A stretch of 36,307 bases of DNA from Draconibacterium orientale (GTDB taxonomy: Bacteria; Bacteroidota; Bacteroidia; Bacteroidales; UBA1556). Positions 1-9,717 of the stretch are shown piece by piece. How positions within the stretch are numbered: position 1 is the stretch's first letter; each line of letters opens with the position of its first letter. The stretch is from contig DYSI01000017.1 in assembly GCA_020718275.1 (NCBI GenBank), positions 1 to 36,307 on the forward strand, read 5' to 3'. The notes below the pieces were generated by a model that saw only the letters and a list, made by a program, of their open reading frames with translations, had not been told where the DNA came from and did not search any database. A program made the position numbers and the translations under genes.

Positions 1-489
1 AAAAAATCTATGCTTAGCGTTTTATATGATGCTGACAAAAATATAGATCCCTTTGAGGCGATAGATTATTCGGTTGATGTTTCACAAACGAAATTGATTT
101 TTGCTAAGAGCATGTCTAACTCCTTAATATTCACCGTAGATGGACAATTGCCAACAAACAACGCAGATAAGACTAATTTGGTGATCGGCAAGTCGTTTTC
201 ACCGTTAAATACAGAAGACAAAAAACTATTTTCTATAAATAGAATTGAGCAGTTACCAATTGAAATCGAAAGAATTGAATACACAAATGAAATAAGCATT
301 GATGGGTTGAGTGGATTTGAAATATTTGCAACTGCAAAAAGTAAAAGTTCAGGGGAGCTTGAAAACATTTATCAAGTGATTTTATTTATTGACCAATACT
401 ACTACATATTTTTAGGGACGACAAATGACACCACTAATAAGAGTATTGATGATATCAAAACGGCGATATTATCATTTAAGCGAAAATAA
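1..489 (+). CDS. Unknown protein, C-terminal part (5' end outside window)
   Basis: The frame is open from base 1 and ends with TAA at 487-489, so this is probably the 3' end of a longer gene. An ATG at 10 could also start a 159-residue protein, but no promoter or leader can be seen. The visible part alternates short beta-like stretches with acidic, polar loops. It includes a segment around residues 95-135 (GLSGFEIFATAKSKSSGE, then a hydrophobic strand and Tyr-rich turn) of the kind seen in small secreted or lipoprotein domains. It has no membrane helix and no catalytic motif that I recognise. I cannot assign a family. It reads toward rhlE, but about 340 bases and an independent promoter separate them, so they are not one operon. 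Confidence 0.6.
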   Translation, partial: KKSMLSVLYDADKNIDPFEAIDYSVDVSQTKLIFAKSMSNSLIFTVDGQLPTNNADKTNLVIGKSFSPLNTEDKKLFSINRIEQLPIEIERIEYTNEISIDGLSGFEIFATAKSKSSGELENIYQVILFIDQYYYIFLGTTNDTTNKSIDDIKTAILSFKRK

Positions 490-828
490 GTGCTTAGGAA
501 TCTGACCGTACTGAAGTTTCAAGGAATTATTAGGTTTTTGGGGTGGTTTTAAGGAGAAATTTCACTCGAAAAATGAATATGTGAAATGGAAATTTCCAAG
601 AGTCAAATAATACGTTTTCTAGTTCAATCTTAAGTGGATAAAATTTTCCGTAAGGATGCTTGTTGATTACTATAAACTCCTTTTCGCGCTTAATAAGGGT
701 GCAAAAAACAAAGCGCTTTTTGTGGATTAGTCCTTTAATAATACTAACGTAACCACTTAATATCAATTATTTATGAATAAATCAGTCCTGTTCTGTGTTG
801 TTCTAGGTCAATCGGTTTCAATAATAAA
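490..828. other. Intergenic stretch, no gene seen
   Basis: This AT-rich gap lies between the first gene and the rhlE promoter. It holds a 10-bp palindrome (ggaaatttcc, near 589-598) and an inverted ATTTCAC/GTGAAAT pair near 562-590. Both are too weak and lack the T-run needed to call a terminator. A 78-codon minus-strand frame (530-766) resembles nothing I know and has no leader, so it is not called as a gene. Confidence 0.5.
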
Positions 829-859
829 ATTGAAATTTGCGAAAAGAGGATTACTTTTG
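829..859 (+). promoter_or_regulatory. Bacteroidota-type promoter for rhlE
   Basis: ATTG at 829-832 is followed by exactly 19 bp and then TACTTTTG at 852-859. This matches the known Bacteroidota housekeeping sigma pattern (TTTG at -33, TAnnTTTG at -7, spacing 19-21). The start codon of rhlE lies 14 nt after the -7 element, so the transcript leader would be only about 8 nt. The site itself is read directly; its activity is inferred. Confidence 0.75.
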
Positions 860-873
860 CCGAAAATTTATAA

Positions 874-2100
874 ATGATATTTGAAGATTTACAGTTAATT
901 GACCCGATTCTTAAAGCGCTCGTTCTAGAGAAATATATTGAACCTACACCCATTCAAGCACAAGCAATTCCTTTAATTTTAGACAGACACGATGTACTTG
1001 GCAGTGCGCAAACAGGGACTGGAAAAACAGCCGCCTTTGCAATTCCAATATTGCAATTGCTGTATAACGAACGCGAAAAAACTAATCGTTCTAAAGCCAT
1101 CAAAGCGCTAGTTGTTACGCCAACCCGCGAATTAGCCATTCAAATTGGCGAGAGTTTCTCTACTTATGGCCATTTTACGCGCATCAGAAATACAGTGATT
1201 TTTGGAGGTGTTTCGCAACATTTGCAAACTAAAGCGCTACAAAATGGCGTGGAGGTGCTCATTGCTACCCCCGGTCGCTTGCTCGATTTGTTAGACCAAG
1301 GTTTTATCAATCTAAACCACATCGAATATTTTGTTTTGGATGAAGCCGACCGTATGCTCGATATGGGTTTTATTCACGATATCAAGCGAATAATTTCCCT
1401 TTTGCCGCGCCAACGTCAGTCCCTTTTCTTTTCGGCTACCATGCCCCAAAATATTATTGATCTTTCGCGCAAAATACTTATTAATCCCAAAAAAGTAGAA
1501 GTTAGCCCTGCTTCCTCTACCGCCGAAACGATTCAGCAATTTCTGTACTATACCAATAAATCCAATAAAAACGAATTATTGTTATACCTGCTCGGGGATA
1601 CTAAAATGGACCAAGTGCTGCTTTTTTCACGAACCAAACATGGCGCTGATAAGATTGTAAAATATCTTAGTGGTAAAAAAATTAGTGCTTTAGCCATTCA
1701 TGGTGATAAAGCGCAAACTCAGCGGCAGAAAGCGCTTAATTTGTTTAAAGATAAGAAGATACGCGTATTGGTAGCTACTGATATTGCGGCTCGCGGTATC
1801 GATATCGAAAAACTAAAATATGTGATTAACTACGACATTCCCAATATTTCTGAAACTTATGTACACCGTATTGGCCGTTCGGGACGTGCTGGTGATCAAG
1901 GAATGGCTCTTTCGCTTTGCGAACCCGAGGAAAATGCCAGTATTAAGGATATCGAAAAACTGATTCAAATTAGAATTCCTGTGGTTAACAAGCATCCTTT
2001 TCCACAAACAGATAAAGAGATGAATGCGCAAGAGAAAAAAGCTTTTGAAAAAGAAAAGCTAATGCGAAAACAACAGTTTTTTGCCAATCGTAAAAACTAA
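874..2100 (+). CDS. rhlE: DEAD-box ATP-dependent RNA helicase, RhlE-type
   Basis: ATP-driven unwinding of structured RNA in the cytoplasm, with roles in ribosome assembly and mRNA turnover. All helicase motifs are present: a Q-motif (PTPIQAQAIP, about 24-33), motif I AQTGTGKT (45-52), PTREL (83-87), TPGR (132-135), DEAD (156-159), SAT (187-189) and HRIGRSGRAG (331-340). The 408-residue length fits two RecA lobes plus a short basic tail (residues about 385-408, rich in K, R, Q and N), typical of compact Bacteroidota RhlE proteins. The ATG at 874 sits just behind a strong promoter and gives the expected N-terminus. It is followed by a convergent pseudogene. The subfamily name rests on overall pattern; another DEAD-box subgroup is possible. 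Confidence 0.9.
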   Translation: MIFEDLQLIDPILKALVLEKYIEPTPIQAQAIPLILDRHDVLGSAQTGTGKTAAFAIPILQLLYNEREKTNRSKAIKALVVTPTRELAIQIGESFSTYGHFTRIRNTVIFGGVSQHLQTKALQNGVEVLIATPGRLLDLLDQGFINLNHIEYFVLDEADRMLDMGFIHDIKRIISLLPRQRQSLFFSATMPQNIIDLSRKILINPKKVEVSPASSTAETIQQFLYYTNKSNKNELLLYLLGDTKMDQVLLFSRTKHGADKIVKYLSGKKISALAIHGDKAQTQRQKALNLFKDKKIRVLVATDIAARGIDIEKLKYVINYDIPNISETYVHRIGRSGRAGDQGMALSLCEPEENASIKDIEKLIQIRIPVVNKHPFPQTDKEMNAQEKKAFEKEKLMRKQQFFANRKN

Positions 2101-2172
2101 ATTTGCAAGAAGATATGGGCTAGTGTTCAAATAAAACGGACCTGGAGTAGGTATTTTAATTTCCATCGAAAC

Positions 2173-2824
2173 TCATTTACTCACTTCCACAAAGGCAGCA
2201 ATTCTTTGTCCTTGAATGGCGTGTCCTCCCTCTTTTAAAGTCTTTACAGATTTCAACATCGCTAAAGCTAATGTTTTGGTAGACAGTGGTTTCTGACTGA
2301 GTAGCACGCCTATTGAGTTAAAAGCATTTAATAATTTCGCTATGAAAACTGCCGTTTTTCGATCACTTTTTTCTCGAATAAGCAGAGGTGGATTGAATAT
2401 AATTAGTTTCGAAAATCCCAATGCTTTGACGTCTTCTTCTAATTGACCTTTCATTTTGGAGTAAAATAGGAGGGATTTTGGTGAAGCATGTTCTGCTGAA
2501 ACGAGCACATAGTTTGCCACCCCATTTTCTTTGGCTGCTTGAGCAAACTAATATTGATAGGTATAATCAATTTTTCATTGGGCTTGCTTGCTTCCATCTG
2601 CCCGAAGGGTTGTACCCAAACAGGAAAATAAAACATCCCCTTGTACTTGGTTTTTCCATTCTTCCATGCGGTCAAAATCAAATAGGTGAATTTTCAACTT
2701 TTTATGCATCAAATCCAAAGGTCGGCGAACAAAAACATCCACTTGTTCAATGGTTTTATCTTCTAATAGCAGCTTTAGCAAATCTTTACCACTTGCACCT
2801 AGCCCCAATGAGTATTGCTTTCAT
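2173..2824 (-). pseudogene. Decayed NAD(P)-binding oxidoreductase, HTATIP2/atypical-SDR type
   Basis: Read from ATG at 2824, the gene begins MKAILIGA. It then loses frame near 2800 inside the glycine-rich nucleotide loop: the next frame resumes GASGKDLLKLL, which fits loss of two bases. That frame continues through DVFVRRPL and a conserved LFSCLGTTLRADGSKQAQ stretch to a TGA at 2575-2577, where the family usually has Trp or another residue before K-x-D-Y. Ten codons on, in the same frame, is a TAG at 2548-2550. The frame then continues with NYVLVSAEHASPKSLLFY and KGQLEEDVKALGF to a normal stop at 2173. The rebuilt protein is about 217 residues, the usual family length. Three separate lesions argue for a true pseudogene rather than a sequencing error. 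It converges with rhlE. Confidence 0.85.
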
Positions 2825-3200
2825 TTTATGTTTTTTTAAAGGAATTCTAAAAAAATACCGTTTAAGCGATCCACTTCAACACTGTAATCTTCCTTTCTTG
2901 TACCAGTTAGCCTTTTGAAGTATGGTTAACTTACCATTACAAAACTACTTGAATTTTTAATTACCGCGAACCTTTTTAGGGACTTGGTAATATTTTATGC
3001 TCAGATAGATCGTGTATTAATATTTTTACTTCAGCTTTATTTGGCTTATTGTTCTGTTTTCAGAGGCTCTGATTAATTCCTTTTGTACATGATATTGATT
3101 ATAAGGCTTTAAATCTCTAAGCGCCATTTTCAGTTTTGAGCTATCTAGTTGACTCCTTAGATTATTATTTTACTGTTATTTAATGGTAAATAAAATTATA
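2825..3200. other. Intergenic stretch, no gene seen
   Basis: About 375 AT-rich bases lie between the start of the decayed reductase and the promoter of the Omp28-like gene. No frame with coding character, hairpin terminator or RNA motif is visible. It may include the dead promoter of the pseudogene. Confidence 0.5.
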
Positions 3201-3208
3201 TATCTTTG
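3201..3208 (+). promoter_or_regulatory. -7 element of the Omp28-like gene
   Basis: TATCTTTG matches the Bacteroidota -7 consensus TAnnTTTG. The position 19 bp upstream reads TTATTT rather than TTTG, so the -33 half is weak. It leaves a 48-nt leader before the ATG at 3257, with an A-rich region ahead of the start as is common in this phylum. Confidence 0.5.
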
Positions 3209-3256
3209 TGACATATAAACACCAAACAACCAATATTAATCTTTAAATCAATCAAA

Positions 3257-4030
3257 ATGAAAAAACTATCAATGCTTTTATTTGCTTTTTTGCTTGTTTT
3301 CGCCGCTTGTAATAAGGATGAAGAAGAAGAGGCACAACTTGCGCCAACTTCAACTCAGAACGGATTTGCCATTAATTACACTGCTACTTGGTGTGGACAT
3401 TGTGGGAATTGGGGAGCACCTTTAATTCATGATTATGCTACCGCTGCTCCTAATGGAGCTGTACTTACTGCCCATGGTTCAAACGACCCAATGACTAACA
3501 GTTATTACGGAGGTTTTACTGCCGATAGAACTACAGGGGGCGGAATTCCATCCTTTTGGGTTGGTGATGTAAAGACAACTAGCGCAACGGCTATGACTGA
3601 TCTATTAACAAAAGGGGCTGAAGCTGGTGTAGATTATTCTTATTCGATATCTGGTACCAGTATGACTGTAAAAACTAAAACTAAATTCTTTTCTCCCACT
3701 GCTGGAGCTTATTATATAAGCGTATTAGTACTCGAAGATGGTATTAATGGCAATTCTACTTCAGGACAATATAAGCAATCTGGTACTTCCAATAGTTATC
3801 CTAACGATGATTACAAACATGATTTTGTATTAAGAACAGCTGCTACTGCAGGTTCCTATGGCGAATTGATTTCTACCAATCCAGCTGATGCAGCTGAAGT
3901 TACAAAAGATTATACCATTACCATTGATGCAGCTTGGGTAAATCCTTACCCAGTGGTCATTATTTGGAGATATGATGCTACTGCACAAGCTCCTCAATAC
4001 AAATTTGTAAATTCCTTGAAGAAAAAATAA
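3257..4030 (+). CDS. Omp28-like thioredoxin-fold lipoprotein, probably surface exposed
   Basis: The 257-residue precursor has a lipoprotein signal (MKKLSMLLFAFLLVFAAC) with the lipid-anchored Cys at 18. Next comes NKDEEEE, an acidic run of the kind known as a lipoprotein export signal in Bacteroidota, so display on the outer face of the outer membrane is likely. A thioredoxin-like segment follows (TATWCGHCGNWGAP, C46 and C49), with a later GGGIPSFWVG matching the cis-Pro region. The C-terminal half is beta-rich, as in Omp28-related proteins. A redox or metal-binding role is inferred from the CGHC pair, since the substrate cannot be read. It is a single-gene unit with its own -7 element and a strong terminator. 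Confidence 0.8.
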   Translation: MKKLSMLLFAFLLVFAACNKDEEEEAQLAPTSTQNGFAINYTATWCGHCGNWGAPLIHDYATAAPNGAVLTAHGSNDPMTNSYYGGFTADRTTGGGIPSFWVGDVKTTSATAMTDLLTKGAEAGVDYSYSISGTSMTVKTKTKFFSPTAGAYYISVLVLEDGINGNSTSGQYKQSGTSNSYPNDDYKHDFVLRTAATAGSYGELISTNPADAAEVTKDYTITIDAAWVNPYPVVIIWRYDATAQAPQYKFVNSLKKK

Positions 4031-4051
4031 TCCATTTGTTTTTTTTTAACC

Positions 4052-4079
4052 AGAAAAAGCGCCTTATGGCGCTTTTTCT
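4052..4079 (+). terminator. Rho-independent terminator after the Omp28-like gene
   Basis: A perfect 12-bp stem (4052-4063 with 4068-4079) around a TTAT loop has a GC-rich core (GCGCC/GGCGC) and T-rich 3' arm. It starts 22 nt after the stop codon at 4030. Its symmetric A/T arms would let it act in both directions. Confidence 0.9.
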
Positions 4080-4186
4080 TTTTGCAAAGCCTATGATTGA
4101 TATTGATGGACTTAAAAATATTTATGATACCATTAAAATAATCCGTATTTATTTTCTATTCGACTTCCTTGCTAAAATTAATTAAA

Positions 4187-4741
4187 ATGAAATCACTTAA
4201 CCCATTGACAATATTGCATATAATACTCCCTTTTGCATTTCTTTCACTCTTGTTTGGATGTAGTAACGATTCACAACTCGCGCAGCCTTCATCGAAACTA
4301 AATCTTGCGGAAGAGCAAATACAAATTGCAAGCATGCTCGATTCTTTAAATCTAGCCGCTGCCACCGCTGATTTTGAAACCTATTTCAGCTTTTATGCGC
4401 CTGATGCCACTTTTATGGGAACCGATGCCAGCGAACATTGGGATAAAGTATCGTTTATGCGCTGGGCTAAGCCTTTTTTTGATCGTAAGCAAGCTTGGAA
4501 TTTCAAGAGTATCGACCGACATATTTATGTGGGCAAAAATGGCGATATTGCTTGGTTCGACGAGCTGTTGGATACTCAGATGAAACTATGTCGTGGATCG
4601 GGAGTAACGGTTAAAATATTAGGAAAGTGGAAGTTACAACAATATGTTCTGTCAACCACCATTCCTAATCAGCATTTGTCGGAGGTGATAGCAATTAAGT
4701 CTGCCTTTGAAGATTCACTTATTCAGCAGCTTAAGCATTAG
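4187..4741 (+). CDS. DUF4440/SnoaL-like (NTF2-fold) lipoprotein
   Basis: The 184-residue precursor has a lipobox LLFGC (C25) after a hydrophobic stretch, so the mature protein is lipid-anchored in the envelope. Residues about 45-165 show the DUF4440 pattern: two helices (QIASMLDSLNLAAATADFETYFSFY), then APDATFMGTDASEHW and a terminal beta-sheet with W...LDTQMK and KWKLQQ. Family members are small-ligand-binding or enzyme-like cone folds; no substrate can be named. ATG 4187 is chosen because the longer frame at 4169 would need TTG and adds only six residues. It ends 18 nt before the convergent metF stop, with no clear hairpin between them. Confidence 0.75.
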   Translation: MKSLNPLTILHIILPFAFLSLLFGCSNDSQLAQPSSKLNLAEEQIQIASMLDSLNLAAATADFETYFSFYAPDATFMGTDASEHWDKVSFMRWAKPFFDRKQAWNFKSIDRHIYVGKNGDIAWFDELLDTQMKLCRGSGVTVKILGKWKLQQYVLSTTIPNQHLSEVIAIKSAFEDSLIQQLKH

Positions 4742-4759
4742 CCTTAATTTCACTGTGTT

Positions 4760-5713
4760 TTAAAAAACCGACTTTACAATTTGTTCAATATTATCAGATT
4801 TTCCCATTGTATAGTAATGGAGCACAGGCACTTGATGAGCCATAAGCTCTTTCGACTGCTGAATTGACCATTCTACGCCAACTTGCTTGATGGCTGCATT
4901 ATCTTTGCATTTCAGGGCTTCTTTTACTAAATCATCGGGTAAATCGATATGGAATGTTTGTGGCAAAATCATCAACTGCTTAACGCTTGAGAGTACTTTC
5001 AAACCAGGAATAATGGGCACATCAATACCAGCAGCCCTACAATGTGCAACAAAGTCGAAGTACTTTTGATTGTCGAAAAACATTTGAGTGACAATGTATT
5101 CAGCACCAGCATCTACCTTTGCTTTTAGATAGTGTAAGTCCATTTGTAAGTTAGGCGCTTCGGCATGTTTCTCAGGGTATCCGGCTACACCAATACAGAA
5201 ATTAGTAGGGTGATTGTTTTCTAATTCGTCATCCAAATAGATTCCTTTGTTTAAGTCTACCACTTGCTGCACCAATCCGATTGCGTGCTTATGTCCATTG
5301 GATTCTGGCACAAATTGCTTTTGGTTACTGACAGGATCTCCTCTGATAATCAGTATGTTGTCGATTTCTAAAAAGTGTAAATCAATGAGTGCATTTTCGG
5401 TGTCTTCTTTACTGAAACCGCCACAAATCAGATGAGGTACCACATCAACTTGTGTCTTGAATTGGATAGCAGCCGAAATACCAACCGTTCCAGGTCGTTT
5501 GCGGATGGTTCTCTTTTGCAGATTCCCATCTTTGAGTTCTCTATATTCAACTTCCTGTTGATGATAAGTAACATCAATAAAACTAGGATGATAGGGGAGT
5601 AATCTGGTAATATTGGCTTCCAAATGCTGAAAATGTTCTCCTTTCAAAGGGGGGAGTATTTCAAAGGAAAGCAGTGTTTTATTGGATTTCTGAATATGGT
5701 CTATAACTTTCAT
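4760..5713 (-). CDS. metF: 5,10-methylenetetrahydrofolate reductase
   Basis: The flavoprotein reduces 5,10-methylene-THF to 5-methyl-THF, the methyl donor for MetH encoded just upstream. The 317 residues fit a single TIM barrel without the eukaryotic regulatory domain. Recognisable family segments are LSFEILPPLKG near the N-terminus, SFIDVTYH, the HLICGG segment, ILIIRGDP (flavin/folate region), FCIGVAGYPEKH, GAEYIVTQMFFDNQKYFDFV and IIPGLKVL. The ATG at 5713 follows the metH TAG stop directly with no spacer, so translation is probably coupled. Both genes would be under the S-box riboswitch ahead of metH. Confidence 0.96.
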   Translation of the reverse strand: MKVIDHIQKSNKTLLSFEILPPLKGEHFQHLEANITRLLPYHPSFIDVTYHQQEVEYRELKDGNLQKRTIRKRPGTVGISAAIQFKTQVDVVPHLICGGFSKEDTENALIDLHFLEIDNILIIRGDPVSNQKQFVPESNGHKHAIGLVQQVVDLNKGIYLDDELENNHPTNFCIGVAGYPEKHAEAPNLQMDLHYLKAKVDAGAEYIVTQMFFDNQKYFDFVAHCRAAGIDVPIIPGLKVLSSVKQLMILPQTFHIDLPDDLVKEALKCKDNAAIKQVGVEWSIQQSKELMAHQVPVLHYYTMGKSDNIEQIVKSVF

Positions 5714-8700
5714 CTATCGATAATTTAAGTTTGGATTTAATAATTTTTCGGCATCTGCCAAGTTGATTCCTTTACGACTAGAATAATCTTCCACTTGGTC
5801 TTTATCAATTTTTCCCACATTGAAATATTTGGCCTGTGGGTGTGCAAAATAATACCCGCTAACACTTGCTGCTGGATACATGGCGTAACTTTCGGTGAGG
5901 ATAATGCCTAATTCACTCTCTACCTGCATCAGATCAAATATTTTGCGCTTTTCGCTATGTTCTGGGCAAGCGCCATAGCCTGGCGCAGGGCGAATGCCTT
6001 GATAACGTTCCTTCAGCAATTGTTGATAATCAAGAGGCTCGTGGCTGGCGTAGCCCCACAATTCAGTTCGTACTTTGAAATGCATAAGTTCGGCAAATGC
6101 TTCAGCTAATCGATCTGCCAGTATCTTTATCATAATTACATTGTAATCATCATTTTCGCTTTCATATTGCGCAATCCATGGCTCTATATCAAAACCGGTA
6201 CTAACTACAAAAAGACCCAAATAGTCATCAGTTTTTTCTGAAACGGGGGCTATGAAGTCGCTTAGGGATAGATTTTGTTCTTTCTTACTTTCTTGATTGC
6301 GAAGAAATTCAAAAGGATAATCTTGATCTTGATGGGATATGAAAATGGTGTTCTTCTCCCTTTTAGCTTTGAAAATTCCCACGGCTGCTTTAGCAGTAAG
6401 CTTTTGTTGCGATTCGATTTCTTTAAGCATCACTAGCGCATTGTCGTACAATTCTTTAGCTTCTACTCCTTTTATTGGATCATTAAAGATATCAGGAAAT
6501 TTACCCACAATACGCCATGAATGAAAGAAGAAACTCCAGTCGATAAAAGGGATAATTTCGCTGATCGGAAATTGATGGAAATATTGAATTCCCAATTGCT
6601 TTGGTGCGATTATCTTTGCATTTAAAGAATTCCATTGAAAGGCTTTTGAATTGGCATCTTCAAAACTCACATTGCTTTTAACTTGCTGAGCGTTAAAGTG
6701 TTTCTCGGCTATCTTCAAATATTTTTCGCGGTATTCTACCGCAAATATTTGGGCTGTTTTAGCCAATAATTTAGCGCTAATGTTTACGCTTTGTCCTGCA
6801 TCTTTCACATAAATAACTGGATTATTGGTTTGTGGAGCTATCTTCACGGCGGTATGTATTTCGGAAGTAGTGGCTCCGCCAATCAGAATTGGTATTTTTA
6901 GTTGCATGCGTTCCATTTCTTGCGCAAATTGAATCATTTCATCCAATGATGGGGTGATAAGTCCGCTTAATCCTATGATATCCACTTGGTTATCAATGGC
7001 TGCTTGTATTATTTTTTCGTTAGGAACCATCACACCCAAATCGATAATTTCGAAATTATTACAGGCCAGAACTACGCTGACAATGTTCTTTCCAATGTCG
7101 TGTACATCGCCTTTGACGGTGGCCAGTAGCACTTTGCCGGCGCTGCTTCTGCTTCCTACATTTTCGGATTCAATAAACGGAAGCAATACAGCAACCGCTT
7201 TTTTCATTACGCGTGCACTTTTTACAACTTGTGGCAGAAACATTTTGCCGGATCCAAAAAGATCGCCGACGGTATTCATGCCATCCATTAGTGGACCTTC
7301 AATTATGGATAAAGCCGATGGATAATGGAGGCGTGCTTCATGTATGTCTTCTTCAATAAATTGGTTTATGCCTTTTATTAATGAGTAGGAGAGTCTTTTT
7401 CCAATTACATCGGTTCTCCAGGCTGCTTGTGCACTTTTCACTTCAGCCTCATCGGTTTTGTGAGTTCCTTCAGCAAAATTAAGCAATCGTTCGGTGGCAT
7501 CTTCGCGCCGATTCAGCACTAAGTCTTCGGTAAGTTCCAACAGGTCTTTCGGAATGTCATCATAGATTTGAAGCAAGGCGGGATTGACAATGCCCATGTC
7601 CATGCCTGCCTGAATGGCGTAAAATAGAAACACGCTATGAATGGCTTCCCGAACGGTATCATTTCCCCTGAATGCGAAAGAAAGATTGCTAACTCCACCG
7701 CTTACTTTGGCATGGGGTAAATTGGCTTTTATCCAGCGGCTTGCATTGATAAAATCGACGGCATAATTTCGATGCTCGTCAATCCCGGTTCCAATACTTA
7801 AAATGTTAGGGTCGAAGATGATATTTTCGGGCGCAAAATGAGCTTTTTCGATAAGCAAAAGGTAAGCGCGTTTACAAATGTCTATTTTACTTTGATAATC
7901 AGAAGCTTGTCCATTTTCGTCGAAAGCCATTACCACACAAGCAGCACCATAACTTTGAATTAGTTTGGCTCTATGAATAAAAGCTTCTTCGCCTTCCTTT
8001 AAACTAATGGAGTTGACAATTGCTTTGCCTTGATGACATTTTAGACCAGCTTCTATAACTTCCCATTTGGAACTATCAATCATCACTGGCAGCTTTGCGA
8101 TATCTGGTTCTGAGGCAATAAGATTCAGGAAATGCGTCATTTCGGTTTTAGCATCAAGCATTCCATCGTCCATGCAAATATCGATGATTTGTGCGCCACC
8201 TTCCACTTGATGTAAGGCGACTTCGAGGGCAAGTTCATATTTTTTCTCTCTGATAAGTCGTGCAAATTGCCTTGAACCGCTAACATTGGTTCTTTCGCCT
8301 ATGTTGACAAAATTACTGTCTGGACTGATGTTAACAGCCTCTAAACCACTTAGTTTTGTTTGTGGATTTCGAGTAGGAATAGGTCTTGCTTTGGCATTTT
8401 TAGCAAGTTGTGCAAAGGCTTTGATATGCTCAGGGGTAGTACCGCAGCATCCACCGATAATATTGGTGAATGCGTGATCCAGAAAATCATGAATATGTGT
8501 GGCCATGATTTCGGGGCTTTGGTCGTAAGCACCAAACTGGTTCGGCAAACCAGCATTGGGGTGAGCAGAAACAAAGAAGGGAGATTTTTCAGCTAATTCT
8601 TTCAGATGTGGACGCATTTCTTGTGCACCTAAGGCACAATTGAGACCGATACTTAGCAGCTCAATATGCGAGAGTGCATTTAAGAAAGCCTCTAAGGTTT

Positions 8701-9373
8701 GACCTGATAAGATTCTGCCGCTGGCATCCGTGATGGTTCCCGAAACCATAATTGGCAACTTTTCGCCTCTTGATTCCATTATTTCGTTGATGGCAAAGAG
8801 TGCTGCTTTGGCATTTAAGGTGTCGAAAATAGTTTCAATGAGCAAAATATCAGCGCCTCCATTGAGGAGAGCAGTAGCCTGTTCAAAGTAGTTGTTTTTA
8901 AGCTGATCAAAGTCAACGGCTCTAAAACCAGGGTCGTTTACTTCGGGCGACATGCTGGCGGTTTTATTGGTAGGGCCAATGGAGCCGGCTACAAATCGAG
9001 GCTTGTTGGGATTGACGGCAGTAAACTCATCGGCTAATTGTCGAGCTATTTTTGCCCCTTGGTAATTGATTTCGTACACTAGGTCTTCCATGCCATAATC
9101 TGCCATCGAAATGCGGGTTCCATTAAAAGTATTGGTTTCGATGATGTCGGCACCGGCTTCTAAATATTCGCGGTGAATCTGTGCAATTATCTGTGGTTGA
9201 GTAAGATTGAGCAAGTCATTATTCCCTTTAAGGGATTGTTTCCAATGAGCAAAACGTTCACCGCTATAGTCTTTTTCTTCAAGATGATATTGCTGTATCA
9301 TGGTACCCATTGCACCGTCTAGAACGAGGACTCGGTTCTGAAGGAGCTTTTTAAGCGTAGTTAATTTAGTCAT
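5714..9373 (-). CDS. metH: Cobalamin-dependent methionine synthase
   Basis: Transfers a methyl group from 5-methyl-THF through methylcobalamin to homocysteine, making methionine in the cytoplasm. At 1219 residues it is full length, with all four modules. The homocysteine domain (about 1-325) has zinc cysteines C246 (LNCALG) and C309/C310 ([10 protein letters not shown]). The pterin domain follows (about 345-620, starting near FVNIGERTN). The cap and B12-binding module (about 640-880) has DVHDIGKN and the cobalt-ligand His758. The SAM reactivation domain (about 900-1219) has [15 protein letters not shown] near 1130. It needs B12, so the cell must make or import it. The only leader elements seen are a -7 box and an S-box riboswitch. 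Confidence 0.98.
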   Translation of the reverse strand: MTKLTTLKKLLQNRVLVLDGAMGTMIQQYHLEEKDYSGERFAHWKQSLKGNNDLLNLTQPQIIAQIHREYLEAGADIIETNTFNGTRISMADYGMEDLVYEINYQGAKIARQLADEFTAVNPNKPRFVAGSIGPTNKTASMSPEVNDPGFRAVDFDQLKNNYFEQATALLNGGADILLIETIFDTLNAKAALFAINEIMESRGEKLPIMVSGTITDASGRILSGQTLEAFLNALSHIELLSIGLNCALGAQEMRPHLKELAEKSPFFVSAHPNAGLPNQFGAYDQSPEIMATHIHDFLDHAFTNIIGGCCGTTPEHIKAFAQLAKNAKARPIPTRNPQTKLSGLEAVNISPDSNFVNIGERTNVSGSRQFARLIREKKYELALEVALHQVEGGAQIIDICMDDGMLDAKTEMTHFLNLIASEPDIAKLPVMIDSSKWEVIEAGLKCHQGKAIVNSISLKEGEEAFIHRAKLIQSYGAACVVMAFDENGQASDYQSKIDICKRAYLLLIEKAHFAPENIIFDPNILSIGTGIDEHRNYAVDFINASRWIKANLPHAKVSGGVSNLSFAFRGNDTVREAIHSVFLFYAIQAGMDMGIVNPALLQIYDDIPKDLLELTEDLVLNRREDATERLLNFAEGTHKTDEAEVKSAQAAWRTDVIGKRLSYSLIKGINQFIEEDIHEARLHYPSALSIIEGPLMDGMNTVGDLFGSGKMFLPQVVKSARVMKKAVAVLLPFIESENVGSRSSAGKVLLATVKGDVHDIGKNIVSVVLACNNFEIIDLGVMVPNEKIIQAAIDNQVDIIGLSGLITPSLDEMIQFAQEMERMQLKIPILIGGATTSEIHTAVKIAPQTNNPVIYVKDAGQSVNISAKLLAKTAQIFAVEYREKYLKIAEKHFNAQQVKSNVSFEDANSKAFQWNSLNAKIIAPKQLGIQYFHQFPISEIIPFIDWSFFFHSWRIVGKFPDIFNDPIKGVEAKELYDNALVMLKEIESQQKLTAKAAVGIFKAKREKNTIFISHQDQDYPFEFLRNQESKKEQNLSLSDFIAPVSEKTDDYLGLFVVSTGFDIEPWIAQYESENDDYNVIMIKILADRLAEAFAELMHFKVRTELWGYASHEPLDYQQLLKERYQGIRPAPGYGACPEHSEKRKIFDLMQVESELGIILTESYAMYPAASVSGYYFAHPQAKYFNVGKIDKDQVEDYSSRKGINLADAEKLLNPNLNYR

Positions 9374-9425
9374 TTCCTAACATTTTTAAGGTTTAGGCTT
9401 TGACTTGGGTTTGATAAAAAATTGT

Positions 9426-9561
9426 CAGAAGATGAGTAATTCCAATGATTTGTCAATTTATAATCATCCCAAGGCTTGTCCTTGAAATTTAGGTGTTGGC
9501 ACCTTTCCCTTTTTGGGGAGGTTGTCAGAGTTTCATAGAGCCTATTCTCTCCACTCTTCTT
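9426..9561 (-). ncRNA. SAM-I (S-box) riboswitch ahead of metH-metF
   Basis: Read on the minus strand, this leader contains the ordered conserved pieces of the S-box aptamer. These are AGAGTGGAG, then GGCTCTATGAAAC (family core GGC-C-UGAAA), CTCTGACAACC (family GGCAACC), and AAAGGTGCCAACACC (family GGUGCUAAUUCC). The outer stem P1 pairs AGAAGA (near 9555-9560) with TCTTCT (near 9427-9432). The metH ATG is about 52 nt beyond the 3' end. No U-tract terminator hairpin is visible there. A CCTAA/TTAGG pairing just before the start codon could hide the ribosome-binding region, so translational control is more likely than attenuation. SAM binding should lower MetH and MetF production. Confidence 0.88.
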
Positions 9562-9600
9562 TATAAATCAAACTCTTTGTAATTGAGAGCTGAAGTTTTG

Positions 9601-9608
9601 CAAAGCTA
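9601..9608 (-). promoter_or_regulatory. Likely -7 element for the metH leader
   Basis: On the minus strand this reads TAGCTTTG, matching TAnnTTTG. It would start the RNA about 35 nt before the riboswitch aptamer, which is sensible. No TTTG is found 19-21 bp upstream, so the -33 half is weak. Confidence 0.45.
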
Positions 9609-9717
9609 ATACATTTTTCAGCTTTTGGTTTTGCCGATTTGTTAAATAGTCTAATAATTATCATTGAAAATCCTTGATTGATTTTCATGTTTATTGGTGA
9701 TTTTGCAATTGAAATCT

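Noticed and set aside
589-598. Palindrome ggaaatttcc as an operator
   Set aside because: A single 10-bp AT-rich palindrome far from the promoter is not enough evidence.
530-766. 78-codon minus-strand frame
   Set aside because: No homology pattern, no leader, and AT-rich composition like the surrounding gap.
2478-2918. 146-codon plus-strand frame
   Set aside because: It lies antisense to the decayed reductase, whose family motifs are clear in the other strand; its own translation shows no motif.
6954-7325. 123-codon plus-strand frame
   Set aside because: It is antisense within the B12 module of metH, where the coding strand is certain.
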